64,000 bases of DNA from Phycisphaerales bacterium. GTDB taxonomy: Bacteria > Planctomycetota > Phycisphaerae > Phycisphaerales > UBA1924. Each line of letters begins with the position of its first letter. Within the stretch, counting starts at the first letter, position 1. The DNA lies in contig JAIEOW010000112.1 in assembly GCA_019750095.1 (NCBI GenBank), positions 1 through 64,000 on the forward strand, written 5' to 3'. The notes below the pieces were generated by a model that worked only from the letters and a program-made list of their open reading frames with translations, ran no database searches and was not told the DNA's origin. Below, in pieces: positions 16,992-25,444 of the stretch. A program made the translations under genes and the position numbers.

Positions 16992-18844
16992 TTCGACAGC
17001 GTATCAGGCGGCGGCTCGGCGGGGGTGGCTGTGGCGGGTGGCGCGGCACGCTCGATCTCGGCCTGGGCCGGCGTCCGCGCCTTGGCCGGATCGCCATACA
17101 GCGGGAAGTTGAACGGCGTCGGGTCGCCCCCAGCGGGCTGGCCCAGCCGCGGGTCAAGCGGCGTCCAATCCACCTTTGCAGCACCCACCAGCGTGCCGGT
17201 GGCGAAGGCCAGATCAATCTGGGCGATCTGATAGTCCGCCAACGCCCGCACCTCGCTCGTTTGAGCGTCGGCCAGTCGAGCCGCGGCGTCGAGCACGTCG
17301 GTGCTCGTCCGCGCTCCGGCGTCAAACTGCCGCTGCTCACCCTCGAGCGTTCTCGCCGCGAGGATCGATGACTGCTGAGCCGCGAGAATCCGCTGCCAGC
17401 TCGCCTCGATCTGGTCGACGGCTGCGAGCACCTCGCTGCGGATCGCCGACGCTCGGGCTTCCTTGCTGCTCAATCGCTGCAAACGCCGGACGATCGATTG
17501 CTGCACGCGCGCCTTCGCTGCCTCGTTGCCGATGGGAATCTCACCGGTCAACCCGACGCGCCAATCGTGAAAGTCGTTGCCAGCGAGCTGGTCGTTTGCA
17601 TCTGTGAACGAGCCGCCGAGACCGGGAATGCGATACGAGAAATCGAGCGCCATCAGCGGCAGCGCCTGGTTCTTGTTGAACTCGATCGTTGAAAAGTCTT
17701 GCGCGAGGCGAAGCTCAAGCTCCAGCATCTCCATGCGATTCGCCACGCCCTGGGCGGCCAGGTCTGCGCCATCAAACGCGTAGTGCACAGGATCGGGCGC
17801 GCTCGTCGGCATCACGAGTGTCTTGGACTCCATCTCAAGACCAGCGATGTTCAAGAGCCGCTTGATCTCGCGCTGCTGATCCAGCACGGCTTTCTCGGCC
17901 AGAATGATCTGTTCAAGCTGCGACGCCGCCCCGCTCTGAGCTCGCGTCACTTCCAGTTCCGGGGCATCGCCCGCCGCGAAGCGGCGCCGGGCACGATCGA
18001 GCTGCGCCTGTGCCACCTCATACTGCTTCTGGCGAACCTCAAGCGCCTGGCGTGCCGCATACAACCGCCAATACGCCCGATCGGCCGCGGCCACCTGCCG
18101 AATCACCTCCAGCTTCGTTCGGCTCTCGGCGATGCTCAGATCAAGCCCGGCGATGCGGATGCTGTACGTGTTCGCCCTTCTCCCCGCGCCACGCAACAGC
18201 GGCTGGCTCAAGGAGAAGTCGACGTTCGAGGAATAGGACTCGGGAAAGGCGAAGAAGGCGTTGTCCGTTTCGCTGCGCGAGAGCGCATAGTTCACGCCCA
18301 CCCGCCCGCCAGAACGCAGCGGCACCTCGACCTCGGCACCCACAGCGGTCGAACGCTGCTGATTCGCCGATGTCACATTCAGCGTGGGATTGTTCGCGTT
18401 GCGAAAGTTCACGAACGGCTTGAAGACCGCCTCAAACTTCGCCTCTTCCTGGCGCAGTGCCTCGCCCTGAATCGTCGGATCAACGAGCGCAACGCGAAGG
18501 TCAAGATTGTTCTGAAGCACCGCCGCCCGCGCGTCCTCCAGCCGAAGCTCGAATCGCTCCATCCTCGCGAAGGGACTCACACGCGCCGCACCGCTCTCAC
18601 CGCTGGCCACCGGCAGCGGCGCCTGCTCGCTCGCCGGGCGCGCGTAGCGATCACGATCCAGCCGATCGATCTGCCGCAGCCGCTCCATCGCGGGCGGTCG
18701 ATCTCTGTCATACGCCTCCGACCCAAGCGGATTCCCGCACCCTGCGGCGACCCCAGCGAAGATCGCCACCATCGCGCAGAGATGCAATGAGGATTTCTGG
18801 AGAGGACGCCCGGCAGTGTGTCGCGTGTGCTGCTTCTGATTCAT
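16988..18844 (-). CDS. TolC-like outer-membrane efflux lipoprotein
   Basis: 618 aa. Two long repeats typical of outer-membrane efflux proteins: 'LRLEDARAAVLQNNLDLRVA' near 90 and 'ELRLAQDFSTIEFNKNQALPLMALDFSY' in the middle, each followed by long amphipathic helices ('YEVAQAQLDRARRRFAAGDAPELEVTRAQ', 'EGEQRQFDAGARTSTDVLDAAARLADAQ'). A lipobox-like 'AAGCGN' at about residue 34 suggests lipid anchoring. It should form the outer-membrane channel for the MacA/MacB-like proteins encoded just upstream. Start 18844 (ATG) is chosen over GTG 18889. The C-terminus is Pro/Ala-rich. Confidence 0.9.
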   Translation of the reverse strand: MNQKQHTRHTAGRPLQKSSLHLCAMVAIFAGVAAGCGNPLGSEAYDRDRPPAMERLRQIDRLDRDRYARPASEQAPLPVASGESGAARVSPFARMERFELRLEDARAAVLQNNLDLRVALVDPTIQGEALRQEEAKFEAVFKPFVNFRNANNPTLNVTSANQQRSTAVGAEVEVPLRSGGRVGVNYALSRSETDNAFFAFPESYSSNVDFSLSQPLLRGAGRRANTYSIRIAGLDLSIAESRTKLEVIRQVAAADRAYWRLYAARQALEVRQKQYEVAQAQLDRARRRFAAGDAPELEVTRAQSGAASQLEQIILAEKAVLDQQREIKRLLNIAGLEMESKTLVMPTSAPDPVHYAFDGADLAAQGVANRMEMLELELRLAQDFSTIEFNKNQALPLMALDFSYRIPGLGGSFTDANDQLAGNDFHDWRVGLTGEIPIGNEAAKARVQQSIVRRLQRLSSKEARASAIRSEVLAAVDQIEASWQRILAAQQSSILAARTLEGEQRQFDAGARTSTDVLDAAARLADAQTSEVRALADYQIAQIDLAFATGTLVGAAKVDWTPLDPRLGQPAGGDPTPFNFPLYGDPAKARTPAQAEIERAAPPATATPAEPPPDTLSK

Positions 18845-18904
18845 CGGATCCCATCGCTCCACCCACACCCCACTCCGCCACTCGACCACTCCGTCACGAC
18901 TCTC

Positions 18905-20143
18905 CTACTCATGTCGCAGCGCGTCGATCGGGTCCAGACGCGCCGCCTTCATCGCGGGCAGCATCCCGAAGATCACACCCACACCCGCGCAGAAGACCAG
19001 CGCCAGCATCGCCGCCCACGTCGGCACCGCCGACTCAGGAAGCGGGCTGTTTGGGATCATCTTGAGCCCAAGCACCACCGAGTATCCAAACGCCAAGCCC
19101 ACCGCCGCCCCGACCAGACACAGCACCACCGCCTCCACCAGAAACTGCATCAGGATCGTTCCCGGCTTTGCCCCCACGGCTTTGCGCAACCCGATCTCTC
19201 GCGTCCGCTCCGTCACGCTCACCAGCATGATCACCATGATCGCGATCCCGCCCACGATCAGCGCGACCATCGTCAACCCGCCCGCAAACACCTGGATCAT
19301 CGTCGTGATCCGCTTGATCTGCGCGATGTACTGCTCGATCGCCTCGACGCCGAACGTGTTCGGATCATCCGCTTTCAGGTTCCGGATCTTGCGCATGTAG
19401 AACGTGATCTCGGCCTTGGCATCCTCAAACAGTTCCGGTCGGCGGGTCTGCGCCACGACGAAAATGCCCCAGTCGGGCTTCATCGCCATCGCCGTATTGA
19501 ACGGGATATACACCTCGCTCTGCGCGTCGTTCTGCCCGAACATCGGCGAGACGCTCTTGGTCTCCACCACGCCCACGATCAGAAATCGCCGCCCGCCCAC
19601 CAATATGTAGTTCCCCGGCCCGCCTCCGGGCAAACCGAGCTCCTCGATCGCCTTGTCATTCACCATGCACACATTGCGCACGGCTTCCAGATCGATCTCG
19701 CTGAAGGGCCGCCCTGCCGTGACAAATCGCTGCTCGATCTCATGCCAGATCGGGCGGATGCCCTGTACCTTCACGACCGGTCGGCGACGATCGCCGAACT
19801 GCGCGTCGGCGGTGAACTCCAGCACCGGAGTCAATCGCTCCAGCGACGGACACTTGGCCAGCATCCCGTCGGCTTCCTTCACGTTCATACGGATCTGACG
19901 CCAACTGAACCGATCTCTCGCCTCGGGTGGCCGGCGTGGGAAGACCCACACCTTGTTCGCGCCGACCGACGAGAACTCTTTCAGGATGTTCTTCTTGAAC
20001 CCTTCAAAGCCGCCCGTCACCAGCACCAGCGACCCCGCGCCCACGGCGATCAGCAGCATCGCCAGCACCGCACGCACCTTGTTCGTCCAGATCTGGGCGA
20101 GGGCGAGAATCACCGTCTGCATGATCAGCCGCACGATGATCAT
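18905..20143 (-). CDS. MacB/FtsX-type ABC transporter permease
   Basis: 412 aa. One TM near the N-terminus ('[20 protein letters not shown]', about 24-43), a large extracytoplasmic MacB-PCD domain (about 45-270), then three TMs with the FtsX ending ('[23 protein letters not shown]...[20 protein letters not shown]...[13 protein letters not shown]'). MacB-type mechanotransmission couples cytoplasmic ATP hydrolysis to periplasmic conformational change, usually with a MacA adaptor and a TolC channel, all present here. The ATPase is a separate gene overlapping by ATGA (20140-20143). Confidence 0.92.
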   Translation of the reverse strand: MIIVRLIMQTVILALAQIWTNKVRAVLAMLLIAVGAGSLVLVTGGFEGFKKNILKEFSSVGANKVWVFPRRPPEARDRFSWRQIRMNVKEADGMLAKCPSLERLTPVLEFTADAQFGDRRRPVVKVQGIRPIWHEIEQRFVTAGRPFSEIDLEAVRNVCMVNDKAIEELGLPGGGPGNYILVGGRRFLIVGVVETKSVSPMFGQNDAQSEVYIPFNTAMAMKPDWGIFVVAQTRRPELFEDAKAEITFYMRKIRNLKADDPNTFGVEAIEQYIAQIKRITTMIQVFAGGLTMVALIVGGIAIMVIMLVSVTERTREIGLRKAVGAKPGTILMQFLVEAVVLCLVGAAVGLAFGYSVVLGLKMIPNSPLPESAVPTWAAMLALVFCAGVGVIFGMLPAMKAARLDPIDALRHE

Positions 20144-21030
20144 GCCGCACCTCCCGTGTTGCCGGTCTTTGCACCAACTGGCTGTGGGGCGGCTGTCGTC
20201 GCGACCGTTACCTTGGCTTCGCCATGTCCGCGCACCTCCGGAGCCACCGCCAACGGCGCACCGTTGCTCGCCGCGCTCACAGCGTCATGCTTGGCCATAT
20301 CCGCCGCGGCGACAGCCATGCGATCAAGATACTCGCGGTGGATCGGGTCCTCGGTCGTCTTGCGATCCGACATCACCCGACCATCCTTCAATCGCACGAT
20401 CCGCTCGGCGTGCCCGGCAATGTCCTCTTCGTGCGTCACGATCACGATCGTCTGACCGTCGGCGTGCAGTTGCTTGAACAGCGCGATGATCTCTTCGCTC
20501 GTCTTGCTGTCCAGATTTCCCGTCGGCTCATCCGCAAGCAGGATGCTCGGTTCATTCACCAGCGCCCGCGCGATCGCCACACGCTGGCGCTGCCCGCCTG
20601 AGAGCTGGTTGGGCCGGTGCTTCACACGCTCACCCAGCCCCACGCGATCCAGAGCGCCCCGTGCTCGCTTTCGCGCGCCCATCCACCGCTTCGGTGAATA
20701 GATCAACGGCAGCATCACGTTCTGGAGCGCCGTCGATCTCGGCAGAAGCTCGAACGACTGGAAGACAAACCCGATCTCCTGATTCCGAACCTCCGCGAGC
20801 GCCGCCGCCCCCATCTTGGCCACCGGCTTGCCGTTGAGCACGTACTCGCCCTTGCTCGGGCGATCCAGGCACCCCAGGATGTTCATGAGCGTGCTCTTGC
20901 CCGAACCGCTCGAACCCATGATCGCGACAAACTCGCCCTTGCTGATCGACAGATCCACGCCGCGCAGCGCGTGCACGCGCTCCACGCCCACCTTGTAGAT
21001 CTTCTGAATGGACGAAAGTCGAATCGTCAT
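20140..21030 (-). CDS. MacB/LolD-type ABC transporter ATPase
   Basis: 296 aa. Walker A 'GSSGSGKST' (39-47), Q-loop '[10 protein letters not shown]', signature '[15 protein letters not shown]', Walker B '[13 protein letters not shown]', switch His in 'VIVTHEED'. It belongs to the macrolide/lipoprotein export class that energises FtsX-type permeases. After about residue 235 there is an Ala/Val/Thr-rich tail of unknown role. Start 21030 places Walker A at the usual distance. Overlaps the permease start. Confidence 0.93.
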   Translation of the reverse strand: MTIRLSSIQKIYKVGVERVHALRGVDLSISKGEFVAIMGSSGSGKSTLMNILGCLDRPSKGEYVLNGKPVAKMGAAALAEVRNQEIGFVFQSFELLPRSTALQNVMLPLIYSPKRWMGARKRARGALDRVGLGERVKHRPNQLSGGQRQRVAIARALVNEPSILLADEPTGNLDSKTSEEIIALFKQLHADGQTIVIVTHEEDIAGHAERIVRLKDGRVMSDRKTTEDPIHREYLDRMAVAAADMAKHDAVSAASNGAPLAVAPEVRGHGEAKVTVATTAAPQPVGAKTGNTGGAA

Positions 21031-21107
21031 GCGTAGAACACCAGCCGACCTATCCCCCGACCACCACACTCCGCACCATCATCGAAATCGCACCAACACC
21101 ATCCCAC

Positions 21108-22487
21108 TCAGCTCTTTGCCGCTGTCGCCGGTTCAGCGGGTTTGCCGCTGGGGGTCTCGACCGGAGCCGCCTTCTCCGCGCTCTCTTCGATCACCTCTTG
21201 ATCATGCCGCAACGACTGCAGCGCCTTGAACGGCCCCGTCACCACTAGATCTCCTTCCTTGAGCCCGGCGATGATCGCGGTGCGGGTCAGGTCGCTCGTG
21301 CCAATCTGCACCGGTGTGGCGATGACCTTCTTGATCTTCTTTCCATCGTTCGTGGTCTTGTCCGAGTCTTCGACGCGATAGACCACGCGTGCGTAGGTGT
21401 TCGCGCGGTTGATGTTCGCGTTGCCGTCGGTCACTTTCTTGGGCAGGTCATCGACCTTGCGATCCACCACGGCCTGGCTGGGCAGCACCAGCACATCGCG
21501 CACCGTCTCGACCATGATGTCGGTGTTCGCTGTGAGACCCGACCGCAGCGTCTCGCCTTTATCCAGCGCGATCGGCACCCAGACCTCGAAGTATCCCGTG
21601 TTGTCGCGATCAACCTTGCGCTGCAGTTCCACTCGCTCCACCACGCCGTTGAAGACGCGCTCGCCATAGGCGTTGATGAACACCTTCGCGAGCTGATTCT
21701 CCTTCACAGGCACGATGTTGCTCTCGTCCACGCGTGCCTTCAGCACCATGTTCGCCAGGTCGGCGATCTCCATGATCACCGAGCCCGCGTTGTTCAGCGT
21801 TCCGACCACCACCAGCTCGCCCACCTCGGCATCCAGCCGCGTGATCGTGCCGTCCATCGGGCTCGTGATCGTGGTGTTGTCCAGATCCTTCTCCGCACGC
21901 ACGATCTGCGCCCGCGCCTGCTCGATGGCGTGCTCCGCCGCTCGCAATGAACTTTGGGCGCGAAGATAGTTCGCGTCGGCCTGCTCCACCGCGCTCGGGG
22001 CCACGTCGCCCGTCGCCGCGAGCTTGCGCACCCGGTCGCGCTCCTGCTGCGACTGCTGCAGCGCGGCCTGCGCACCCTCCAGCCGCGCCTCATCGCCCTT
22101 GAGTGCGGCCCGTGCCGAATCAAGCTGGGCGGCCACATCCCGCGAATCCAGCCGAACGATCACGTCGCCCTTTTTGACGACCTCGTTTTCCCGGAATGGC
22201 AAGGCCACAATCCGGGCCGAAACCTGGGCACTGATTTTCACGCTGGTCTTCGGCTCAATCTGTCCGGGAGCCGAAATCGTCCGCGTGAGCTCGCCCTTGA
22301 TGACCTTCTCAAGCCGAACTTCCGTCGGCTTGTTGCCCGGCATGTACTGCTCAATCTGCTTGCGGATGTCCTTGTTGGTCCAGACGTAATACCCGCTCCC
22401 GGCACAGAGGAGCACGCAGAAGAGAAAAAGCCCGAGCATCCATTTCCACACGCGCCGCTGCCTCCGATGCCACCTGCCGCCCCTCAT
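21108..22487 (-). CDS. MacA/HlyD-family periplasmic adaptor protein
   Basis: 459 aa. One N-terminal TM (about 15-36), lipoyl-type half-motifs ('SAPGQIEPKTSVKISAQVSARIVALP' and 'TTITSPMDGTITRLDAEVGELVV'), separated by a long coiled-coil hairpin (about 115-205, 'ARAALKGDEARLEGAQAALQQ' onward), then beta-barrel and membrane-proximal domains. It should bridge the MacB-like permease and the TolC-like channel. First gene of a five-gene minus-strand operon (adaptor, ATPase, permease, channel, esterase). Confidence 0.93.
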   Translation of the reverse strand: MRGGRWHRRQRRVWKWMLGLFLFCVLLCAGSGYYVWTNKDIRKQIEQYMPGNKPTEVRLEKVIKGELTRTISAPGQIEPKTSVKISAQVSARIVALPFRENEVVKKGDVIVRLDSRDVAAQLDSARAALKGDEARLEGAQAALQQSQQERDRVRKLAATGDVAPSAVEQADANYLRAQSSLRAAEHAIEQARAQIVRAEKDLDNTTITSPMDGTITRLDAEVGELVVVGTLNNAGSVIMEIADLANMVLKARVDESNIVPVKENQLAKVFINAYGERVFNGVVERVELQRKVDRDNTGYFEVWVPIALDKGETLRSGLTANTDIMVETVRDVLVLPSQAVVDRKVDDLPKKVTDGNANINRANTYARVVYRVEDSDKTTNDGKKIKKVIATPVQIGTSDLTRTAIIAGLKEGDLVVTGPFKALQSLRHDQEVIEESAEKAAPVETPSGKPAEPATAAKS

Positions 22488-22700
22488 TCACCCTACCGGG
22501 CCGACATTCCAAGATCGCCGAAACGCGCCGCAACCCGCGCCCGGACAAAAACTTGGCCGACTTTTTCTCCCACCGATGGGAGGAAGATGGTAGGGAATCC
22601 GTGCCCCTCTGTTTCATGCTCGTTCCACAACCCGTGAACCGAAAACGCTTCAGCACGTCACACTCGAAGGTCGAATTCGGTCGAAATAGCCGCCTTGAGC

Positions 22701-22728
22701 TTGACACACCACATAGATCTGCTAGGTT
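22701..22728 (+). promoter_or_regulatory. promoter of the TetR gene
   Basis: TTGACA (22701-22706), 16-bp spacer, TAGGTT (22723-22728). The palindromic operator starts inside the -10 element, so bound repressor should block RNA polymerase. Confidence 0.5.
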
Positions 22729-22762
22729 GAATGATCAATCAAGCAGTTGATTGATCATTCAA
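22727..22762. promoter_or_regulatory. perfect palindromic operator upstream of tetR-type gene
   Basis: Two 16-nt arms, TTGAATGATCAATCAA (22727-22742) and TTGATTGATCATTCAA (22747-22762), are exact reverse complements separated by GCAG. The element ends 2 nt before the regulator's ATG. It is AT-rich in a GC-rich setting and fits an autoregulatory TetR site; it also faces the divergent export operon, whose start is 240 nt away. Confidence 0.8.
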
Positions 22763-22764
22763 TC

Positions 22765-23412
22765 ATGTCCACTCCAGACCCCACCACTCGCGATCGCATC
22801 CTCGAAACCGCCCGTCGGCTTTTTCACGAGCAGGGTTTTCATGCCACGGGGATCTCAACCATCCTCCGCGAGGCCGACGTGCACTCTGGGTCGCTGTACC
22901 ACTTCTTTCCATCCAAGGACGCGCTGCTGATCGGGGTGCTGGAGTTGTACATCCAACTGCTCAGGCCCGCTGTCATGGACCACGCCGAGCAGGCGGCGAC
23001 GGACCCGATCGAGCGGGTGTTCGCGCTGCTCAATCTGTACCGCAGCGGGCTGGAGCATCTGGACTTCAAGATGGGTTGCCCGATCGGGAATCTCGCGCTG
23101 GAGGTCGCCGACGACCAGCCCGAGGCGCGTCGGCTGATCGATCAGAACTTTCGCAACTGGGCGGCTGTTGTCCGCTCGTGGCTGGACGAGGCAAGTGATC
23201 GATTTTCGCCCGAAGCCGATCGCGAGCAGATCGCCCTGTTTGTCCTGACCGTGATGGAGGGAGCCATGATGCAGGCACGGGCGGCACGATCCCTCGTCCC
23301 GTTCGACGCCTCCGTGACCCAGCTCCGCGCCTATTTCGATGCCCTGTCGTTCGCCGCCCGTACGAACGCACACGCCCACACGCCCCCCGCTTCTCACACC
23401 CCGGAGATCTGA
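22765..23412 (+). CDS. TetR/AcrR-family transcriptional regulator
   Basis: 215 aa. N-terminal HTH: 'RDRILETARRLFHEQGFHATGISTILREADVHSGSLYHFFPSKDALL' in pattern, with recognition helix 'SGSLYHFFPSK'. The C-terminal ligand domain ('GCPIGNLALEVADDQPEARRLID...') resembles the TetR_C subfamily of YcdC/AcrR-like repressors responding to small hydrophobic compounds. ATG 22765 is chosen; an in-frame TTG at 22747 falls inside the operator. No Shine-Dalgarno is visible. It is followed 2 nt later by the SRPBCC gene and diverges from the export operon, so either or both are candidate targets. Confidence 0.9.
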   Translation: MSTPDPTTRDRILETARRLFHEQGFHATGISTILREADVHSGSLYHFFPSKDALLIGVLELYIQLLRPAVMDHAEQAATDPIERVFALLNLYRSGLEHLDFKMGCPIGNLALEVADDQPEARRLIDQNFRNWAAVVRSWLDEASDRFSPEADREQIALFVLTVMEGAMMQARAARSLVPFDASVTQLRAYFDALSFAARTNAHAHTPPASHTPEI

Positions 23413-23414
23413 CC

Positions 23415-24599
23415 ATGTCCAGACCCCGCCTCAACCTGACCATCGCATCGACCGTGCTCGCTCTGCCTACGGCACTGCTTGCGATCGGCAACGATCCGCC
23501 CAAGGAGCCGATGATCGGCCTGGTGAAAGCGGCCGAGGCATCACGCACCACGAAGCCAGCGTCCGGCGCAGAGCCGATGGAGATCGACATCTCGCCGCTG
23601 GTGGTCGAAGGCATCGTGAACACAACCCCGGCGGAGCTGTGGAAGGTCTTCTCCACCGCCGAGGGTTTCAAGGCATTCGGCGTGGCTCAATGCGAGTTCG
23701 ATCTCCGCGTGGGCGGGCTGATCCGCTCGCACTACAACCCCAAGGGCGTTCTCGGCGACGCGGGGACGATCCACAACACCATTCTCGCCTATGAGCCCGA
23801 GCGCATGATGGCGTTCCGCATCAGCAAGCCGCCCAGTGATTTCCCGTTTCCAGAAGCTGCATGGAGCACAACGTGGTCGGTGGCGACGCTGACCGATCTG
23901 GGCGACGGGCGGACGCACCTGCGATTGACCGGCATGGGGTACACCGCCGAGGCGGAGTCGCAGAAGATGCGGGCGTTCTTCAAGGCGGGGAATGCGTACT
24001 CCATGAAGCGGCTGCAAAGCGTGTATGACAAGGCCGTTCCCGCCCCGAAGGGCTCTGCACACGCCGCCGGACCGTTGGATCCCGTTGTCACCTCCGCCAT
24101 GGTCGCCGCACCGGCGTCAGAGATCTACCGCACGCTGACGACCAGCGCGGGCTGGAAGGCGTTTCTGGGTGCCGAGACCAAGATCGATCCCACGCCGGGC
24201 GGGCCGTTCGAGGTCTATTTCGCAATGGCAGCACCCGCAGGGAACCGCGGCAGCGAGGGGTGCACGGTGCAGAGCGTGCTGCCGGATCGCATGCTTTCCT
24301 TCACGTGGAACGCCCCGCCGGCGTTTCCGTTCGCGAGAGAGCAACGTACAAGCGTGATCATCATGCTGGAATCCGTCTCACCGGCGCGGACCAGGGTCAC
24401 ACTCACGAATCTCGGCTATGCAGAGCTGGCCAAGGCACATCCCGATCATGCAGGGGAGTTTGAGCAGACCCGAGAGTACTTCGCGACGGCCTGGCCGCCC
24501 GTGTTGAGTGAGCTGGAAAAGCACTTTGGCGCACGCACCGCCCCGGCAAACGCAAGCCCGGCGGCGGATTCAGGATCAAAGAGCAAGTCGGCGGGCTGA
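23415..24599 (+). CDS. secreted protein with two SRPBCC (AHSA1-like) domains
   Basis: 394 aa. A signal-like N-terminus (residues 1-23, ending LLAIG) precedes two START/SRPBCC-type domains at about 58-200 ('VEGIVNTTPAELWKVFSTAEGFKAFGVAQ') and 220-372 ('TSAMVAAPASEIYRTLTTSAGWKAFLGAE'). These folds bind hydrophobic ligands in a deep cavity. AHSA1-like domains are usually cytoplasmic, so export is unusual and rests on the signal prediction by eye. The start is 2 nt after the TetR stop, indicating one operon; the regulator could sense the same ligand. Confidence 0.82.
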   Translation: MSRPRLNLTIASTVLALPTALLAIGNDPPKEPMIGLVKAAEASRTTKPASGAEPMEIDISPLVVEGIVNTTPAELWKVFSTAEGFKAFGVAQCEFDLRVGGLIRSHYNPKGVLGDAGTIHNTILAYEPERMMAFRISKPPSDFPFPEAAWSTTWSVATLTDLGDGRTHLRLTGMGYTAEAESQKMRAFFKAGNAYSMKRLQSVYDKAVPAPKGSAHAAGPLDPVVTSAMVAAPASEIYRTLTTSAGWKAFLGAETKIDPTPGGPFEVYFAMAAPAGNRGSEGCTVQSVLPDRMLSFTWNAPPAFPFAREQRTSVIIMLESVSPARTRVTLTNLGYAELAKAHPDHAGEFEQTREYFATAWPPVLSELEKHFGARTAPANASPAADSGSKSKSAG

Positions 24600-24600
24600 C

Positions 24601-24633
24601 CCGGGGGCGGGGGGGGGGCGGGGGGAGGGCGGG
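24601..24633. repeat. guanine-rich tract
   Basis: A run with at least four clusters of three or more G (uninterrupted runs up to about ten), directly after the SRPBCC gene stop. It could form a G-quadruplex and is a likely assembly/slippage site. Confidence 0.6.
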
Positions 24634-24662
24634 AATCACCGGATCCGGCGACTGTCATTCAC

Positions 24663-24688
24663 CCGCCACGGTCTGTGTGCCGTGGCGG
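24663..24688. terminator. GC-rich hairpin after the TetR/SRPBCC operon
   Basis: CCGCCACGG (24663-24671) and CCGTGGCGG (24680-24688) pair perfectly around an 8-nt loop. No U-tract follows, so it may be an inefficient terminator or mRNA-stabilising hairpin. Confidence 0.45.
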
Positions 24689-24757
24689 CGTGATTCGTCG
24701 ATACACCCGCTCTTGCCGCTCGCTGGAATCCGCACCCGCTCCGCTCGCCAAGGGACC

Positions 24758-25444
24758 ATGTCGTCAGTTCGTTTCTGGATACTCCTGCTCGTGCTGGCGT
24801 GTGCGCTCTTCGGGGGGCTGGCGATGGTCATGCGCCGCGCCCAGGTGGAGGTCCTGCGCGTCGCGAGCGAATCCAGCCGTGCCGACTCCGCCGACGAAGT
24901 TCCCGCACTCGCCCAGACGCTGCGAGCACTTAAGCTGATCACCGTCGAGATCAACACCACGGTCGCCACCGAGAGCACCGATGCCTCATGGCGCGGCGAC
25001 GTCATGGCCAGCGTCCGGGCACCCGTCACGCTCTACTACGGCGTCGATCTCGCGGCGCTCACATCCAGCGACCTCTCGCGCAGCCCGCTCTCGGGAGAGT
25101 GGACGATCCGCCTTCCCGCGCCCCGCCGACTCGCGACCGAAGTCCACGCCGGGAGCGAAGAGCCGCAGGTAAAGGTCACGGGGCTGCGTCTCCGCGATGT
25201 CGCGGGCGAGTATCACCTCGGCCTCGCTCGTGTGCGCCTGCACGAGCGAGCCGAGCGCATGACGCTCTCTCCGGAAGATCGCTCACGTCTCTCTCGCACC
25301 ACGCAGCAGCAGATTGAGACCCTCGTCCGCGTGCTCACGGGCACCCAATCGCCCGTGAATGTCGAGTTTTCAATCAGCGAGATCGAGCGTCCATCGCCTG
25401 TGATCTCCGCACCGGACGTGCGCACCGGCGGAGCCCAGCCGTGA
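24758..25444 (+). CDS. membrane-anchored protein of unknown function
   Basis: 228 aa. One N-terminal hydrophobic segment (residues 6-25, 'WILLLVLACALFGGLAMVM') then an extracytoplasmic domain with alternating strands ('LKLITVEINTTVATESTDASWRGDVMASVRAPVTLYYGVDLAAL', 'GEWTIRLPAPRRLATEV'). The layout (single TM, conserved 'tyGvDl', strand-rich domain, C-terminal helix) resembles the DUF4230-type proteins, but I am not certain. ATG 24758 has AAGGGA just upstream. Stop overlaps the next start (GTGA), so the two genes are coupled. Confidence 0.65.
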   Translation: MSSVRFWILLLVLACALFGGLAMVMRRAQVEVLRVASESSRADSADEVPALAQTLRALKLITVEINTTVATESTDASWRGDVMASVRAPVTLYYGVDLAALTSSDLSRSPLSGEWTIRLPAPRRLATEVHAGSEEPQVKVTGLRLRDVAGEYHLGLARVRLHERAERMTLSPEDRSRLSRTTQQQIETLVRVLTGTQSPVNVEFSISEIERPSPVISAPDVRTGGAQP

